Source: an uncultured Chloracidobacterium sp. (GTDB lineage Bacteria > Acidobacteriota > Blastocatellia > Pyrinomonadales > Pyrinomonadaceae). From it: DNA of 64,000 nucleotides. The notes under the pieces are model-generated. The model ran no database searches. It was given only the letters and a program-made list of their open reading frames with translations, and was not told the origin of the DNA. This document shows, in pieces, positions 49,516-58,189 of this stretch (its first letter is position 1; every line of letters starts with the position of its first letter). The position numbers and the translations under genes were made by a program. The stretch covers positions 248,001 to 312,000 of the forward strand of contig CAKZGE010000005.1 of assembly GCA_936914845.1 (NCBI GenBank), in the 5' to 3' direction.

Positions 49516-50149
49516 CAAACCGCTTCAGCTTTTGCGGCGAATCGATAATGATCTTGCCGTGTTCGATGGAGAACAGATCGCGGGCGGCAAGTTTTCTTAC
49601 GGTTCGAATGGTGGTTTCCGTCGTCAACCCTGCCATTTTTGCCAGATCTTTGCGGCGTAGAGTGATGCGGACGGGCTTTTCAGCAAGGCCTCCGTCTGCC
49701 AATTTGATCAAAAGCGAGGCGATACGAAATTCGGGCGATGAACTTGCCAGATTTTGGATGGTCGCGGTCTTTTCGCGAAGCATATCACACACCCATCGGA
49801 TAACGGCGAAAGCCAATTCATTTGACGAGCGTAATATGTCGATAAAGGTGTTTCGGGGGATCATCAACAGCTCGGCGGCCTCCATCGCGAAAGCGCTCGC
49901 CGGATAACACTTGTCGTCAAAAACAGGCGGCACGGCAAACATCTCGCCGGCGTAAAAGATGCCGATAATGACCTCTTTCCCGGGTTCCAGGTAGCTCATC
50001 ATTCTAACCGAGCCTTTGAGAACAATGGGCAACGCCAAGGCTTTATCGCCTTCTGTAAAGATCTCTTCGTTGATCCTGTACGAATGAATTCTACCGCTGC
50101 TTAAAAGCGCTTGTCGGAGTTCATTGCTGAGGTCTTCTAATTTTACCAT
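49505..50149 (-). CDS. Crp/Fnr-family transcriptional regulator
   Basis: The start used is ATG; a TTG two codons upstream is an alternative. The N-terminal cyclic-nucleotide-like sensor domain (IFTEGDKALALPIVLKGSVR, FYAGEMFAVPPVFDDKCYPA) carries one cysteine only, so no Fnr-type iron-sulfur cluster is expected. The C-terminal HTH is RKDLAKMAGLTTETTIRTVR with the recognition-helix residues ExxxR, compatible with TGAT half-sites. Adjacent to qNOR and globin genes, it resembles Dnr/NnrR-type NO regulators, possibly with haem as sensor. It likely binds the palindrome in front of the cupin gene. Confidence 0.88.
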   Translation of the reverse strand: MVKLEDLSNELRQALLSSGRIHSYRINEEIFTEGDKALALPIVLKGSVRMMSYLEPGKEVIIGIFYAGEMFAVPPVFDDKCYPASAFAMEAAELLMIPRNTFIDILRSSNELAFAVIRWVCDMLREKTATIQNLASSSPEFRIASLLIKLADGGLAEKPVRITLRRKDLAKMAGLTTETTIRTVRKLAARDLFSIEHGKIIIDSPQKLKRFVSG

Positions 50150-50269
50150 CTGCAAACATTCTGATATTTACCTGGATCAGCGGCTGGCCAATGGCCGTGG
50201 CGCACAAGCGTAGATCTTTATTGTGTTATCGACTCAGCCAAAAGAGTTTGTTCGTGCAATTATATAGTC

Positions 50270-51112
50270 ATGAGGAATAAGAATCCATCTCGGGTGAGAT
50301 CAAGCCCAACCGGTTCTTCGATCGTGCGGACAATGCTGCCGCTTTTCTTTGCCGCCCTGTTTGCCGCTTCGGTCTTGGGCCAACAGCGTCTGTTGATAGT
50401 TGGCGGCGGCGATCGGCCGCCTGCGGCGATGCGGCACTTCGTGCAATGGGCGGGCGGCGAAAAAGGCCGGATACTCATTGTCACCTGGGCTAGCGGCGAA
50501 CCTGAAAAAGCCTATGCAGGCTTGGCCGCGTCTTTTGAGGCCGGAACTAAGATCCGAGCCGAACAGGCAATAGATCCGGAAACAGAAGCGGATAAACAGA
50601 AGTTATCTGAGCAATTGAAAAACGCGACCGGCATTTTCTTTTCGGGCGGCGATCAAAACCGGATAATGAAGGTGTTGGAAGACAAGACACTGCTCGATTT
50701 GATAAAAGACCGCTATCGGGCGGGCGTGCCGATCGGCGGCACAAGTGCCGGGGCAGCCGTAATGTCCGATCCGATGATGAACGGGGAAGCTGATCTGAAA
50801 AAGGTTGATGTAAGCAATACCCCAACCGCCAAAGGCATCGGGTTGCTTCCGGATGTTATCGTCGATCAGCATTTCCTGGTGCGTCAACGCCAGAATCGAT
50901 TATTTAGCTTAATGCTGAAATATCCTGACAAACTCGGCATCGGAATTGATGAGAATATGGCGATCGTGGTTGAAGATGGTCGAAAGCTAACGGTCGAAGG
51001 GCCGACAGCCGTTATGTTCATTGATCCGAAAAAGGGAAACCGCGAGATGACGGTATGGTTTTTACGCCAAGGTGAACGGTTCGACCTCAAAAAAAGGCGG
51101 ATGATAAAATGA
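50270..51112 (+). CDS. Cyanophycinase-like serine peptidase (S51 family)
   Basis: A 280-residue protein with an N-terminal signal-like segment (TMLPLFFAALFAASVLG). The fold is of the class I glutamine amidotransferase/S51 type. The nucleophile elbow is GVPIGGTSAGAAVMSDPMMN with Ser in GGTSAG, and downstream VDQHFLVRQRQNRLFSLML and DKLGIGIDENMAIVV are cyanophycinase motifs. Such enzymes release dipeptides from cyanophycin-like polymers, although export suggests that the substrate is external. It is divergent from the Crp/Fnr gene. Confidence 0.88.
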   Translation: MRNKNPSRVRSSPTGSSIVRTMLPLFFAALFAASVLGQQRLLIVGGGDRPPAAMRHFVQWAGGEKGRILIVTWASGEPEKAYAGLAASFEAGTKIRAEQAIDPETEADKQKLSEQLKNATGIFFSGGDQNRIMKVLEDKTLLDLIKDRYRAGVPIGGTSAGAAVMSDPMMNGEADLKKVDVSNTPTAKGIGLLPDVIVDQHFLVRQRQNRLFSLMLKYPDKLGIGIDENMAIVVEDGRKLTVEGPTAVMFIDPKKGNREMTVWFLRQGERFDLKKRRMIK

Positions 51113-51130
51113 GCCGAAACGGGGAACTCT

Positions 51131-51559
51131 TTACTCTCTTTTCGAAGGCAAAATAAACTTTTCAGGAAGCGGCTGGTCAGGGTCGTATTCTAAAGCTGGA
51201 TAACCCACCGGGCCGCTCGACGTTATTCTTACGACGGTTCCAAAGCTCGTATGCCCGCCAATCGAGTGGAAAATGTTAACACCAAAATTCAAAACGCGCA
51301 GTATCAAACTGAGCCGGATCGTCCTCTTCGGAAAGGTTACATAACCATTCTCATCGGTATATTGGTCAGATTCTGCGTCTGCACAGTCTGCCTGTAGTGA
51401 GTAATTTCTACAAAATTGTCTGACAAGTTGTCCTTTATAAGGCGAACCGTTTTCGTCAATAACCTGAATCTTCCATTCAGGTGCCGCAGTTGTGTGAAAT
51501 GGAATGAGAGATAAAACAGCAGAAATTATTAGAATTATCAAAATTATTTTACTTTTCAT
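51131..51559 (-). CDS. Small secreted protein, unknown
   Basis: A 142-residue protein with a signal peptide (KIILIILIISAVLSLIPF). The mature part begins WKIQVIDENGSPYKGQLVRQ, which looks like the first strands of a transthyretin/carboxypeptidase-regulatory-like beta sandwich, and contains TDENGYVTFPKRTIR. Two cysteines may form a disulfide. No function can be given. It is convergent with the cyanophycinase-like gene, is relatively AT-rich, and has no obvious partner. Confidence 0.65.
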   Translation of the reverse strand: MKSKIILIILIISAVLSLIPFHTTAAPEWKIQVIDENGSPYKGQLVRQFCRNYSLQADCADAESDQYTDENGYVTFPKRTIRLSLILRVLNFGVNIFHSIGGHTSFGTVVRITSSGPVGYPALEYDPDQPLPEKFILPSKRE

Positions 51560-51625
51560 TTGATCAACATTCCTGCATAACCGCGCTTCTTCGATCTGCC
51601 AATTGTTTCTCGTTAGATGGCAAGT

Positions 51626-52492
51626 CTAACGGTACAACAGTGCCGCACCGAAGCTGAGAAGCAATATCACGCTGACGAAGGCGTTGGTGGTAAAAAAAGC
51701 CGCGTTCATCTTGCTCAGGTCGGTCGGTTTTACCAATGTGTGTTGATAGATGAGCAGTGCTCCGACCGCCGCCACGCCAACCAGTGAAGGCCAGCCGAGG
51801 CCCGCCGCAGCGTAAAATATCAGCAAAACAATGAACGCCTGGACGTGGAACAGCCGTGCGATGTAAAGCGAATTGCGGATGCCGAACCGCGCCGGTATCG
51901 AATGCAGCCCGGCCTTTCGGTCGTATTCCATATCCTGACACGCGTAAAGCACGTCAAAGCCGGCTGTCCACATCAGCACGAACAGCGAAAGCAGCAGCGG
52001 CACTTCGGAATCGATGGCGCCGCGGACGGCGATCCAAGCAGCGGTCGGCGAAATCGCCAGTGCCCATCCGAGCAGCAGATGAGCAAATGCCGTAAACCTT
52101 TTGGCGTAAGAATATGCAAGAACGCTGATGAGTGCGATCGGCGAAAGAACGAATGTCAGCCAATTAAGTGAATACGCAGCAAATAGAAAAAGTGCTGACG
52201 AAAAGATGAAAAAGCCCCACGCAAAGCCGGTTGAAAGTTTTCCGCTCGGAAGTTCGCGTTTGGCGGTTCGCGGATTTTTGGCGTCGATGTCGCTATCGAC
52301 AATGCGGTTAAAGGTCATTGCCGCCGAACGGGCGCCGACCATTGCCGCCACGATCCACAAAAGCGTTCGCCAAGCCGGAAAGCCTTCCGCCGCGAGTAAA
52401 GCTCCCAGCAAAGCAAAGGGCAATGCGAACAGAGTATGCTCGAATTTTATCATCTCGAGCGTAGTTCTTAATTTTTGAAAAGGGCCGGGCAT
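51626..52492 (-). CDS. UbiA-family polyprenyltransferase (probably MqnP of the futalosine pathway)
   Basis: A ~288-residue membrane prenyltransferase. The start chosen gives LRTTLEMIKFEHTLFALPFA, the typical opening of the UbiA-like group near futalosine genes; the frame extends nineteen codons upstream without support. Asp-rich motifs are NRIVDSDIDAKNPRTAKREL and YACQDMEYDRKAGLHSIP, which bind the prenyl diphosphate through magnesium. Nine helices are predicted. Because mqnE is nearby and no menA-type gene is seen, prenylation of a menaquinone precursor is the likely role. 4-hydroxybenzoate specificity cannot be excluded. Confidence 0.87.
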   Translation of the reverse strand: MPGPFQKLRTTLEMIKFEHTLFALPFALLGALLAAEGFPAWRTLLWIVAAMVGARSAAMTFNRIVDSDIDAKNPRTAKRELPSGKLSTGFAWGFFIFSSALFLFAAYSLNWLTFVLSPIALISVLAYSYAKRFTAFAHLLLGWALAISPTAAWIAVRGAIDSEVPLLLSLFVLMWTAGFDVLYACQDMEYDRKAGLHSIPARFGIRNSLYIARLFHVQAFIVLLIFYAAAGLGWPSLVGVAAVGALLIYQHTLVKPTDLSKMNAAFFTTNAFVSVILLLSFGAALLYR

Positions 52493-52592
52493 ATAATGAT
52501 CACACAGTCCGTAAACAAGATTATGCCTAAATTGAATGCCGGGCGGCAAACCGGTTTGCTCCTGTACGACGGCTCAATTAGGATATGTATCA

Positions 52593-53126
52593 ATGCCGAG
52601 CGGTAAATTTCATGATGTGGTAACGCTTCTTTTGACGCCCGCCGCGTTCGGTGCCGGAATAGCGGCATTTGGCACGTTGCCGTTAGCCGCGACTGCGGCA
52701 GCGGCATTTGCCTTTGGTGGATTTATGTTCGGGCCGGACTTGGACACCGTGTCGAAACAGTATTCACGCTGGGGGATCTTTCGTTTTTTCTGGCTGCCCT
52801 ATCGAAAATTCTTCAGTCACCGTTCCCGCTGGTCGCATGGTTTGATCTTCGGATCATTACTGCGAAGCATATATTTTATCGGTGTCATTACGCTCGCGGC
52901 TTTTGCTTTAGCGATGGCTTGGCACGCGGCGGCGGAAAGTGCGGGCCCGGAATTTCTCAGCTTTGTCGGCATTTGGCAAACCTTTGGCATTACGTTTCGG
53001 GAAAAGATCGGGGCGATCTATTTGGCCGCCGTGTTCGGAGGGCTGTGGCTGGGTGCCGCGAGCCATACCTTTACAGATATGGCCGTTTCTTATGTAAAAA
53101 CCGGCCGGATCACCGAATTTCTCTAG
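52593..53126 (+). CDS. DUF2227-type membrane metal-binding protein
   Basis: A ~177-residue membrane protein. The start used opens with MPSGKFHDVVTLLLTPAAFG, the family's typical N-terminus, and the earlier frame has no ribosome binding site. Histidine and aspartate-rich motifs are GPDLDTVSKQYSRWG, FFSHRSRWSHG and GAASHTFTDMAVSYVKT, as in the metal-dependent membrane hydrolase-like YfdM/DUF457 superfamily. Three or four helices are predicted. The substrate is not known. It is divergent from the UbiA-like gene. Confidence 0.85.
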   Translation: MPSGKFHDVVTLLLTPAAFGAGIAAFGTLPLAATAAAAFAFGGFMFGPDLDTVSKQYSRWGIFRFFWLPYRKFFSHRSRWSHGLIFGSLLRSIYFIGVITLAAFALAMAWHAAAESAGPEFLSFVGIWQTFGITFREKIGAIYLAAVFGGLWLGAASHTFTDMAVSYVKTGRITEFL

Positions 53127-53132
53127 CAGATG

Positions 53133-54335
53133 TCATCTGCCTTTTCTAGTTGAGGATATCCGTAGTGCCTGGCGACGAACGGCGTCTGATACATTGCGAT
53201 TGTTTGAAAGAGCGGTCAGATCGCGAAGCTGCAGCCTTGTCAGGATATTCATTACATTGGCTATCGGTGTTCGCGGATTGCGGGCGAGGTTGTGGATAAT
53301 GGCATAGCTGCGTGCCCATTGGCGGTCGGCCGCGATCTGCCGCAGCACATCTTCGGTGATGGTTCGCATCGCCGCGATCTTTTCTATTTCCTGTTCCGTG
53401 ATGCGCGGATTGCTGACCACGGCGGTGGCGATAACGCGATTAGGGTCGCGGATCAGAATGTTGCGTGCTTCTCGGTCGCCTTTCATCGCCAGCCGGGCAC
53501 GGTCTTTGACCCCCATTCGCAGAATGCGGTTGATCGCCGAAACGCGTTCGGCTCCGAGCTCTTGGTCGTCTGCCTTAAATTCGCCGATTATCTTATCTAC
53601 TATCGCCTGGCGCTGTTCCGGCGTTTCTTCATAGAGTTCTTCGATCAGATCAAGGCTCAACCACGAATCGTCCGTTTCGCTGTCGGGCACTTCGATAAGA
53701 GAGGCGATGAAAAATGCATCATCGTCGCTGATATCGCCCGAAAGATCGGTTTTTTCGATGAATTCGGCGGCCGCTTCGTTACCCTGAGCACGAAGCTCGC
53801 TCGCGATCTGTTCCGTACCGCGTTCTTTTTCAAAAAACTCCTTGCGTGTTTCCGAAACTCTTCGTTCCGCCTCGGCACCGCAATTCGGATTTGCCAAGAT
53901 GGCTTGGATCAAGGCCGGGTTTTTGATGAGCAGCTGTTGGTTAAGGGCCATCACGTCAAGAACCTGCGGGTGGAGGCTTGAACGAGCGATATTGACCATT
54001 GTCTCCGGCGGCGTTTTCGCATTTGCGATGATCAATTCCTGTATCTCGCGGGCTGTGGTGCGCTGTCTGCCGTAGTAATTCAGCACCGCCGCCGCTGTTT
54101 CGCGTGAACGCATCACGGCCGCAAGCGTCTGAGATTCCTGCAGATCCAGCGTTTGCACAGCGCTTTCGGCGATCTGCGGATCTTCTGAGACAGCCAAGGC
54201 TACGAGAACCTCCAGCAGGTCATTTTGCGGCAGCGGCAATGCTCCGCGGGCTGCGGCCAGCATCGCCGGCTGCGGTGCCTTGCCTTCAATGATTGCGCGT
54301 ACCGCCGGATTTGCGGATTCGATCGTAAAGCTCAT
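53133..54335 (-). CDS. Helical repeat protein (HEAT/LRV-like, DUF2336-like)
   Basis: A 400-residue all-helical cytoplasmic protein with repeats of about 24-30 residues, for example VAVS/LVALAVSEDPQIAESAVQTL, RNILIRDPNRVIATAVVSNP and AIIHNLARNPRTPIANVMNI. Such repeats form alpha-solenoids. The first half resembles DUF2336 proteins, and the second half has LRV-type features. No catalytic residue is seen. It may be an adaptor. It is convergent with the DUF2227-type gene and is followed by an upstream gap of 172 bases to the sugar dehydrogenase. Confidence 0.7.
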   Translation of the reverse strand: MSFTIESANPAVRAIIEGKAPQPAMLAAARGALPLPQNDLLEVLVALAVSEDPQIAESAVQTLDLQESQTLAAVMRSRETAAAVLNYYGRQRTTAREIQELIIANAKTPPETMVNIARSSLHPQVLDVMALNQQLLIKNPALIQAILANPNCGAEAERRVSETRKEFFEKERGTEQIASELRAQGNEAAAEFIEKTDLSGDISDDDAFFIASLIEVPDSETDDSWLSLDLIEELYEETPEQRQAIVDKIIGEFKADDQELGAERVSAINRILRMGVKDRARLAMKGDREARNILIRDPNRVIATAVVSNPRITEQEIEKIAAMRTITEDVLRQIAADRQWARSYAIIHNLARNPRTPIANVMNILTRLQLRDLTALSNNRNVSDAVRRQALRISSTRKGR

Positions 54336-54507
54336 ATATAAAATAGAAAAAATGACCGGCGAAAGCCGAATTGAAATGCCGCAGACAGCTGCACCATCGG
54401 CATTTTAACATAAACCGGTATGCTCTTGACTATACATTTCTGTTGCCGTACCTTTATTCATTCAATGCCTGACAAGAAGGGCATTTGTTCGCACCCTATT
54501 TATACTA

Positions 54508-55845
54508 ATGATCAAAGAGCAAATCGAGAAAATGATCGCCGATAAGAGCGCCTGTATAGGTGTTATCGGCTTAGGCTATGTCGGGCTTCCGCTGATCGTG
54601 GAATTTTGCCTCAACGGATTTAAAGGCGTCGGTTTTGAGGTCGATCAACGAAAGGCGGATGCGATCAACGCCGGCCGTTCCTACATCGTTGATGTGCGGG
54701 ACGAAGCTTTGGCCAAATGCCTGGAAACGCACAAGCTGGCGGCGACGACCGATTTTTCGAAGCTGGCAGATTGTGATGCGATCATCATCTGTGTTCCGAC
54801 ACCGCTGCGAAAGACCAAAGACCCGGATATGTCCTATATCTTGGCCGCCGGCGAAGAGATAAAAAAATACGCCCGCCGCGCTCAGTTGGTCATCCTGGAA
54901 TCGACGACCTATCCCGGAACTACGGACGAGGTTCTGCAGCCGATGCTTGAAGAGGCCGGATTGAAACTTGACGAAGATTTCCTGCTCGCATTTTCACCGG
55001 AACGCGTCGATCCGGGCAATCCGCAATTCCAAACGCATAATATTCCCAAGGTCGTCGGCGGAGTGTCGCCGGATTCGACCGCCGTCGCAGCTCTGCTTTA
55101 TGCCGAGATCGTCGATCAGGTCCACGCCGTATCATCCGCTCGCGTCGCCGAAGCCTGTAAGCTCTGGGAAAACACTTTCCGGGCGATAAATATCGGCATG
55201 GCGAATGAAATGGCACGTCTTTGCAACACCTTAGGCATCGATACATGGGAAGTTGTGCGAGCGGCTGCGACCAAGCCGTTCGGATTTATGCCGTTTTATC
55301 CCGGCCCCGGCATTGGCGGCCATTGCATCCCGCTTGATCCGCATTATCTTTCGTGGAAGGCGCGACAGCACGGCTTCGATTCCCAGTTCATATCGCTTGC
55401 CGAACAGGTCAATTCCGGAATGCCGGCATATGTTGTAAAGCTGGTTGCGACCGCTCTCAATGATGAAAAAAAGGCGGTCAACGGATCAAAGGTGCTGATC
55501 CTCGGCGTCGCTTATAAAAAAGACATAGACGACATGCGCGAATCGCCCGCTCTTTCGATCATCGACCTGTTGCGGACCCGCGGTGCCGATATCGTTTATC
55601 ATGATCCTTTCGTTCCCGAAGTTACCTTTGACCACGCGTACACCATCGGCGATGCAGAGCCGTTGTTCAATCAGGATCTGACGGACGAATTGATAAGCTC
55701 CTCGGATTGCGTTGTGATCTGTACGGAGCATTCAACAGTCGATTACGATCGCGTTTGCAAATTGGCAAAGGTCGTTGTGGACACGCGAAACGCTCTGGCA
55801 CCGGACGTAAGAAGCGGCGGTAAGGCAAAGATCGTTAGGCTGTAA
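54508..55845 (+). CDS. UDP-N-acetylglucosamine/mannosamine 6-dehydrogenase (WbpA/WecC type)
   Basis: A 445-residue NAD-dependent enzyme that oxidises a UDP-N-acetylhexosamine to the uronate for envelope polysaccharide synthesis. The Rossmann motif is GVIGLGYVGLPLIVEF. The central region has FSPERVDPGNPQFQTHNIPK and the catalytic cysteine is in GPGIGGHCIPLDPHYLSWKA. The C-terminal UDP-binding domain holds VLILGVAYKKDIDDMRESPA. The 445-residue length and the motif context favour the WbpA/WbpO group over UDP-glucose dehydrogenase, but the exact substrate is uncertain. No neighbouring polysaccharide genes are present. Confidence 0.93.
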   Translation: MIKEQIEKMIADKSACIGVIGLGYVGLPLIVEFCLNGFKGVGFEVDQRKADAINAGRSYIVDVRDEALAKCLETHKLAATTDFSKLADCDAIIICVPTPLRKTKDPDMSYILAAGEEIKKYARRAQLVILESTTYPGTTDEVLQPMLEEAGLKLDEDFLLAFSPERVDPGNPQFQTHNIPKVVGGVSPDSTAVAALLYAEIVDQVHAVSSARVAEACKLWENTFRAINIGMANEMARLCNTLGIDTWEVVRAAATKPFGFMPFYPGPGIGGHCIPLDPHYLSWKARQHGFDSQFISLAEQVNSGMPAYVVKLVATALNDEKKAVNGSKVLILGVAYKKDIDDMRESPALSIIDLLRTRGADIVYHDPFVPEVTFDHAYTIGDAEPLFNQDLTDELISSSDCVVICTEHSTVDYDRVCKLAKVVVDTRNALAPDVRSGGKAKIVRL

Positions 55846-55852
55846 CAGGATG

Positions 55853-56314
55853 TCAGATCTCGGCAAAGGCTTTGATCACATCTTGAGCATGCTGTTCCAC
55901 CTTTACTTTGTCGAATATTTTGACGATCTTTCCGTTTTCGTCTATTAGAAAAGTTTTGCGGAAAGTGCCCATATATTTGCGGCCGTACAAGCTTTTTTCT
56001 CCCCATACGCCATAGGCTTCGACTATCTTTTTATCTGTATCCGCAAGCAGGTCGAACGGTAATTGGAATTTCGATATGAATTTTTGATGAGACCTTTCAT
56101 CATCGGTTGAAACACCGAGCACCTTGATGCCCGCGGCGGCTAGTTCGGCATCGGCGTCGCGAAATGAACATGCCTCTTTCGTGCATCCGGGGGTGTTGTC
56201 TTTCGGATAGAAATACAAAACTACCTTTTTGCCTTTCAGATCGGCCAGTTTTACCTCGTTGCCGTCTTGATCTTTCGCCGTAAAATCCGGTGCTTTATCG
56301 CCTTCTTTCAACAT
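55853..56314 (-). CDS. bcp: Thioredoxin-dependent peroxiredoxin (Bcp/PrxQ)
   Basis: A 153-residue cytoplasmic thiol peroxidase that reduces hydrogen and lipid peroxides. The peroxidatic cysteine is in YPKDNTPGCTKEACSFRD, and the resolving cysteine follows five residues later, as in the atypical two-cysteine Bcp group. The family ending with KVEQHAQDVIKAFAE is present. It lies seven bases downstream of a DUF481 gene on the same strand and may be co-transcribed with it. It is convergent with the sugar dehydrogenase gene. Confidence 0.95.
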   Translation of the reverse strand: MLKEGDKAPDFTAKDQDGNEVKLADLKGKKVVLYFYPKDNTPGCTKEACSFRDADAELAAAGIKVLGVSTDDERSHQKFISKFQLPFDLLADTDKKIVEAYGVWGEKSLYGRKYMGTFRKTFLIDENGKIVKIFDKVKVEQHAQDVIKAFAEI

Positions 56315-56321
56315 CTCTTTT

Positions 56322-57389
56322 CTAATCCTTTTTGCCGAAATTCCATTTTACCCCGGTCGTGAAAAGCACATCATTCTTTTCAGCCGTGCCAATGGGTATA
56401 TTTACATAACGGTCGCCGATGGTAAGGAACCAGCCAATTCGTTTCGTCAGATCGGCCGACAAGGTGGAATCAAAGATGAACCGATATTTGGTCATGGAGG
56501 TCACATCTTGATAAAAGGTAAACGTCTTTTGCAGCTTGACGCGGTCGCCGAAACGGTGTCGAAACGAACTGCCGGCCGTCGCTTCGGGTGTGCTCGTATT
56601 CTCTCCGATCTGCCAAGCCTTGTTCCAAGCTCCGCCCGCCAACAGATCCCATTGGGTACGATCGTTCTTTATGAACCGATAACCCGCACCGCCGCCGATA
56701 ACCGAGCGAAAATTAAGATTTTTGGGCCGGTCGCGTTCAAAATCATATGAAACGAATCCGAAAGTGCGGTCGGTTGCGTTGCGGTCATATCGAATGCCGC
56801 CCCACAGCGCATTTGTCGTCGTGGATTGAGAAGCCTTGCGGTTGCTGTTCCAGAGGCTGCGTGTATAGACCGTGATATTGTCGCGATGGCCATATTTTAC
56901 AGCTCTAAAGCTGGTCGTCATGGTCGATGTTCGCGTGTTTCCATTCGTATAGCTAAAGCCGATGTTGATGTTGCCCTCCCAGTGGCTGGTCAAACCGTAG
57001 TAGGGCCCGCCGAACAATCTGCGGATAGGTTTGATCGGTGCTGCCGGTTTTGCCGCTGTCTCTGCTTTCTTGACCGGCGGAACCGGGGCATCGGCGACGA
57101 GTTCGGCCGGTTTGGCGGCTATCTCGACCTTATTCGGTGCTTCGCTGATAACCTTTTTTACCGTTGTCGGCGTGGCACCTTCGACGAGCGAAACGCTGTC
57201 AATATGGCTGGCATCGATCTTGATCTTGCCGGCAAATTCGGTTTCAAGCGTAATGTTGCTGCCATCCAGATCAACGATCTTTCCGGTCAGCCGGTCGCCG
57301 TTCTTAAGTGTGATCTCGTCCGCCAAGATCGTGACGGTGCTGATCAAAAGCAGAATGGGAACGATAAATCCCCGATATAACTTTCGCAT
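56322..57389 (-). CDS. DUF481 outer-membrane beta-barrel protein
   Basis: A 355-residue protein with a signal peptide (GFIVPILLLISTVTILA). The N-terminal ~60 residues form a small domain (DEITLKNGDRLTGKIVDLDG, KIKIDASHIDSVSL), and a Lys/Pro/Ala-rich linker follows. Residues ~125-355 are DUF481 strands with aromatic girdles (GNINIGFSYTNGNTRTSTMT and the C-terminal FTTGVKWNFGKKD). The C-terminal aromatic is typical of barrels. DUF481 proteins are related to salt-stress YdiY; function unknown. It probably precedes bcp in an operon. Confidence 0.88.
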   Translation of the reverse strand: MRKLYRGFIVPILLLISTVTILADEITLKNGDRLTGKIVDLDGSNITLETEFAGKIKIDASHIDSVSLVEGATPTTVKKVISEAPNKVEIAAKPAELVADAPVPPVKKAETAAKPAAPIKPIRRLFGGPYYGLTSHWEGNINIGFSYTNGNTRTSTMTTSFRAVKYGHRDNITVYTRSLWNSNRKASQSTTTNALWGGIRYDRNATDRTFGFVSYDFERDRPKNLNFRSVIGGGAGYRFIKNDRTQWDLLAGGAWNKAWQIGENTSTPEATAGSSFRHRFGDRVKLQKTFTFYQDVTSMTKYRFIFDSTLSADLTKRIGWFLTIGDRYVNIPIGTAEKNDVLFTTGVKWNFGKKD

Positions 57390-57529
57390 GGTCGTATTTG
57401 GCCTTTCTATTTTTTTTCGCCTGCTTAAGGGTAAAGCGAATACTATAATATTAGCATTATGCTTTTAAGATTTGAATTATTTACCGTAGGCAGGCATTTG
57501 AGGTACGATGCCGCCGACGGGGAAAGAGT

Positions 57530-58189
57530 TTGACCATTTTGCGGAAAACGTTTAGTTTTTACTCAATGAAGCGACCAATCCCGCATTCGTCTGCCGTGCG
57601 GCAAATGTACCGGATCAAGCGCGAATTCGGCGAAAAACTCCGTACCGAATATGAGCATCGGGCACAGCCGTGTTCAACGTGCCAAACGCCGGGAGCCTGC
57701 TGTTTGGATGAACATTTCGTCAATGTACGCATAACCCGGCTCGAAGCTTCCGCGATAAATAGTGTGATCGCCGAACTTCCGGACGCAGCGGCAGTCTATT
57801 CTCGAACGGCAGCGGCGATCGAAAGATATGATCTTCTCGGAGCAGGCTCGGAAGCGACCTATGCCTGTCCGCTTTTCGAACGAGCACGCGGCTGTTTGGT
57901 CCATGGCCCGGCCAAACCTCCCGCTTGCATGCATCACGCCTGTTACGAGAGCCGCGATGATCTGCCGCCGAACGAATTGTTGGAAACCATAGAAGCCGAG
58001 ATCGCAAGGCTTAGCCGGCTTGTTCATGGTAAAGACGAAATCGGGATCCCGTTGCCGGTTGCGGTCATGCAAAACGCTTCAGCCGAGCACCAAGGACGGA
58101 CATCGGCAGCAGTAAGGCAAGAAATATCAGATGGTACCAAAGCGGTAAATAGCTCCACACGCTTAGCTGGACAGCCACCCCGAAGATAA
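57530..58189 (+). CDS. YkgJ-like cysteine-cluster protein
   Basis: A ~219-residue protein with the YkgJ/UPF0153-type metal-binding pattern: ACSTCQTPGACCLDEHF-like at residues ~40-65 (CSTCQTPGACC) and CPLFERARGCLVHG, ACMHHACYE further on. These cysteines probably bind iron-sulfur or zinc. The TTG start follows GGGGAAAG; an ATG twelve codons later is an alternative. The last ~40 residues (from about MQNASAEH) overlap a convergent gene by 125 bases, so the true C-terminus may be shaped by that gene. Function is unknown. Confidence 0.75.
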   Translation: MTILRKTFSFYSMKRPIPHSSAVRQMYRIKREFGEKLRTEYEHRAQPCSTCQTPGACCLDEHFVNVRITRLEASAINSVIAELPDAAAVYSRTAAAIERYDLLGAGSEATYACPLFERARGCLVHGPAKPPACMHHACYESRDDLPPNELLETIEAEIARLSRLVHGKDEIGIPLPVAVMQNASAEHQGRTSAAVRQEISDGTKAVNSSTRLAGQPPRR

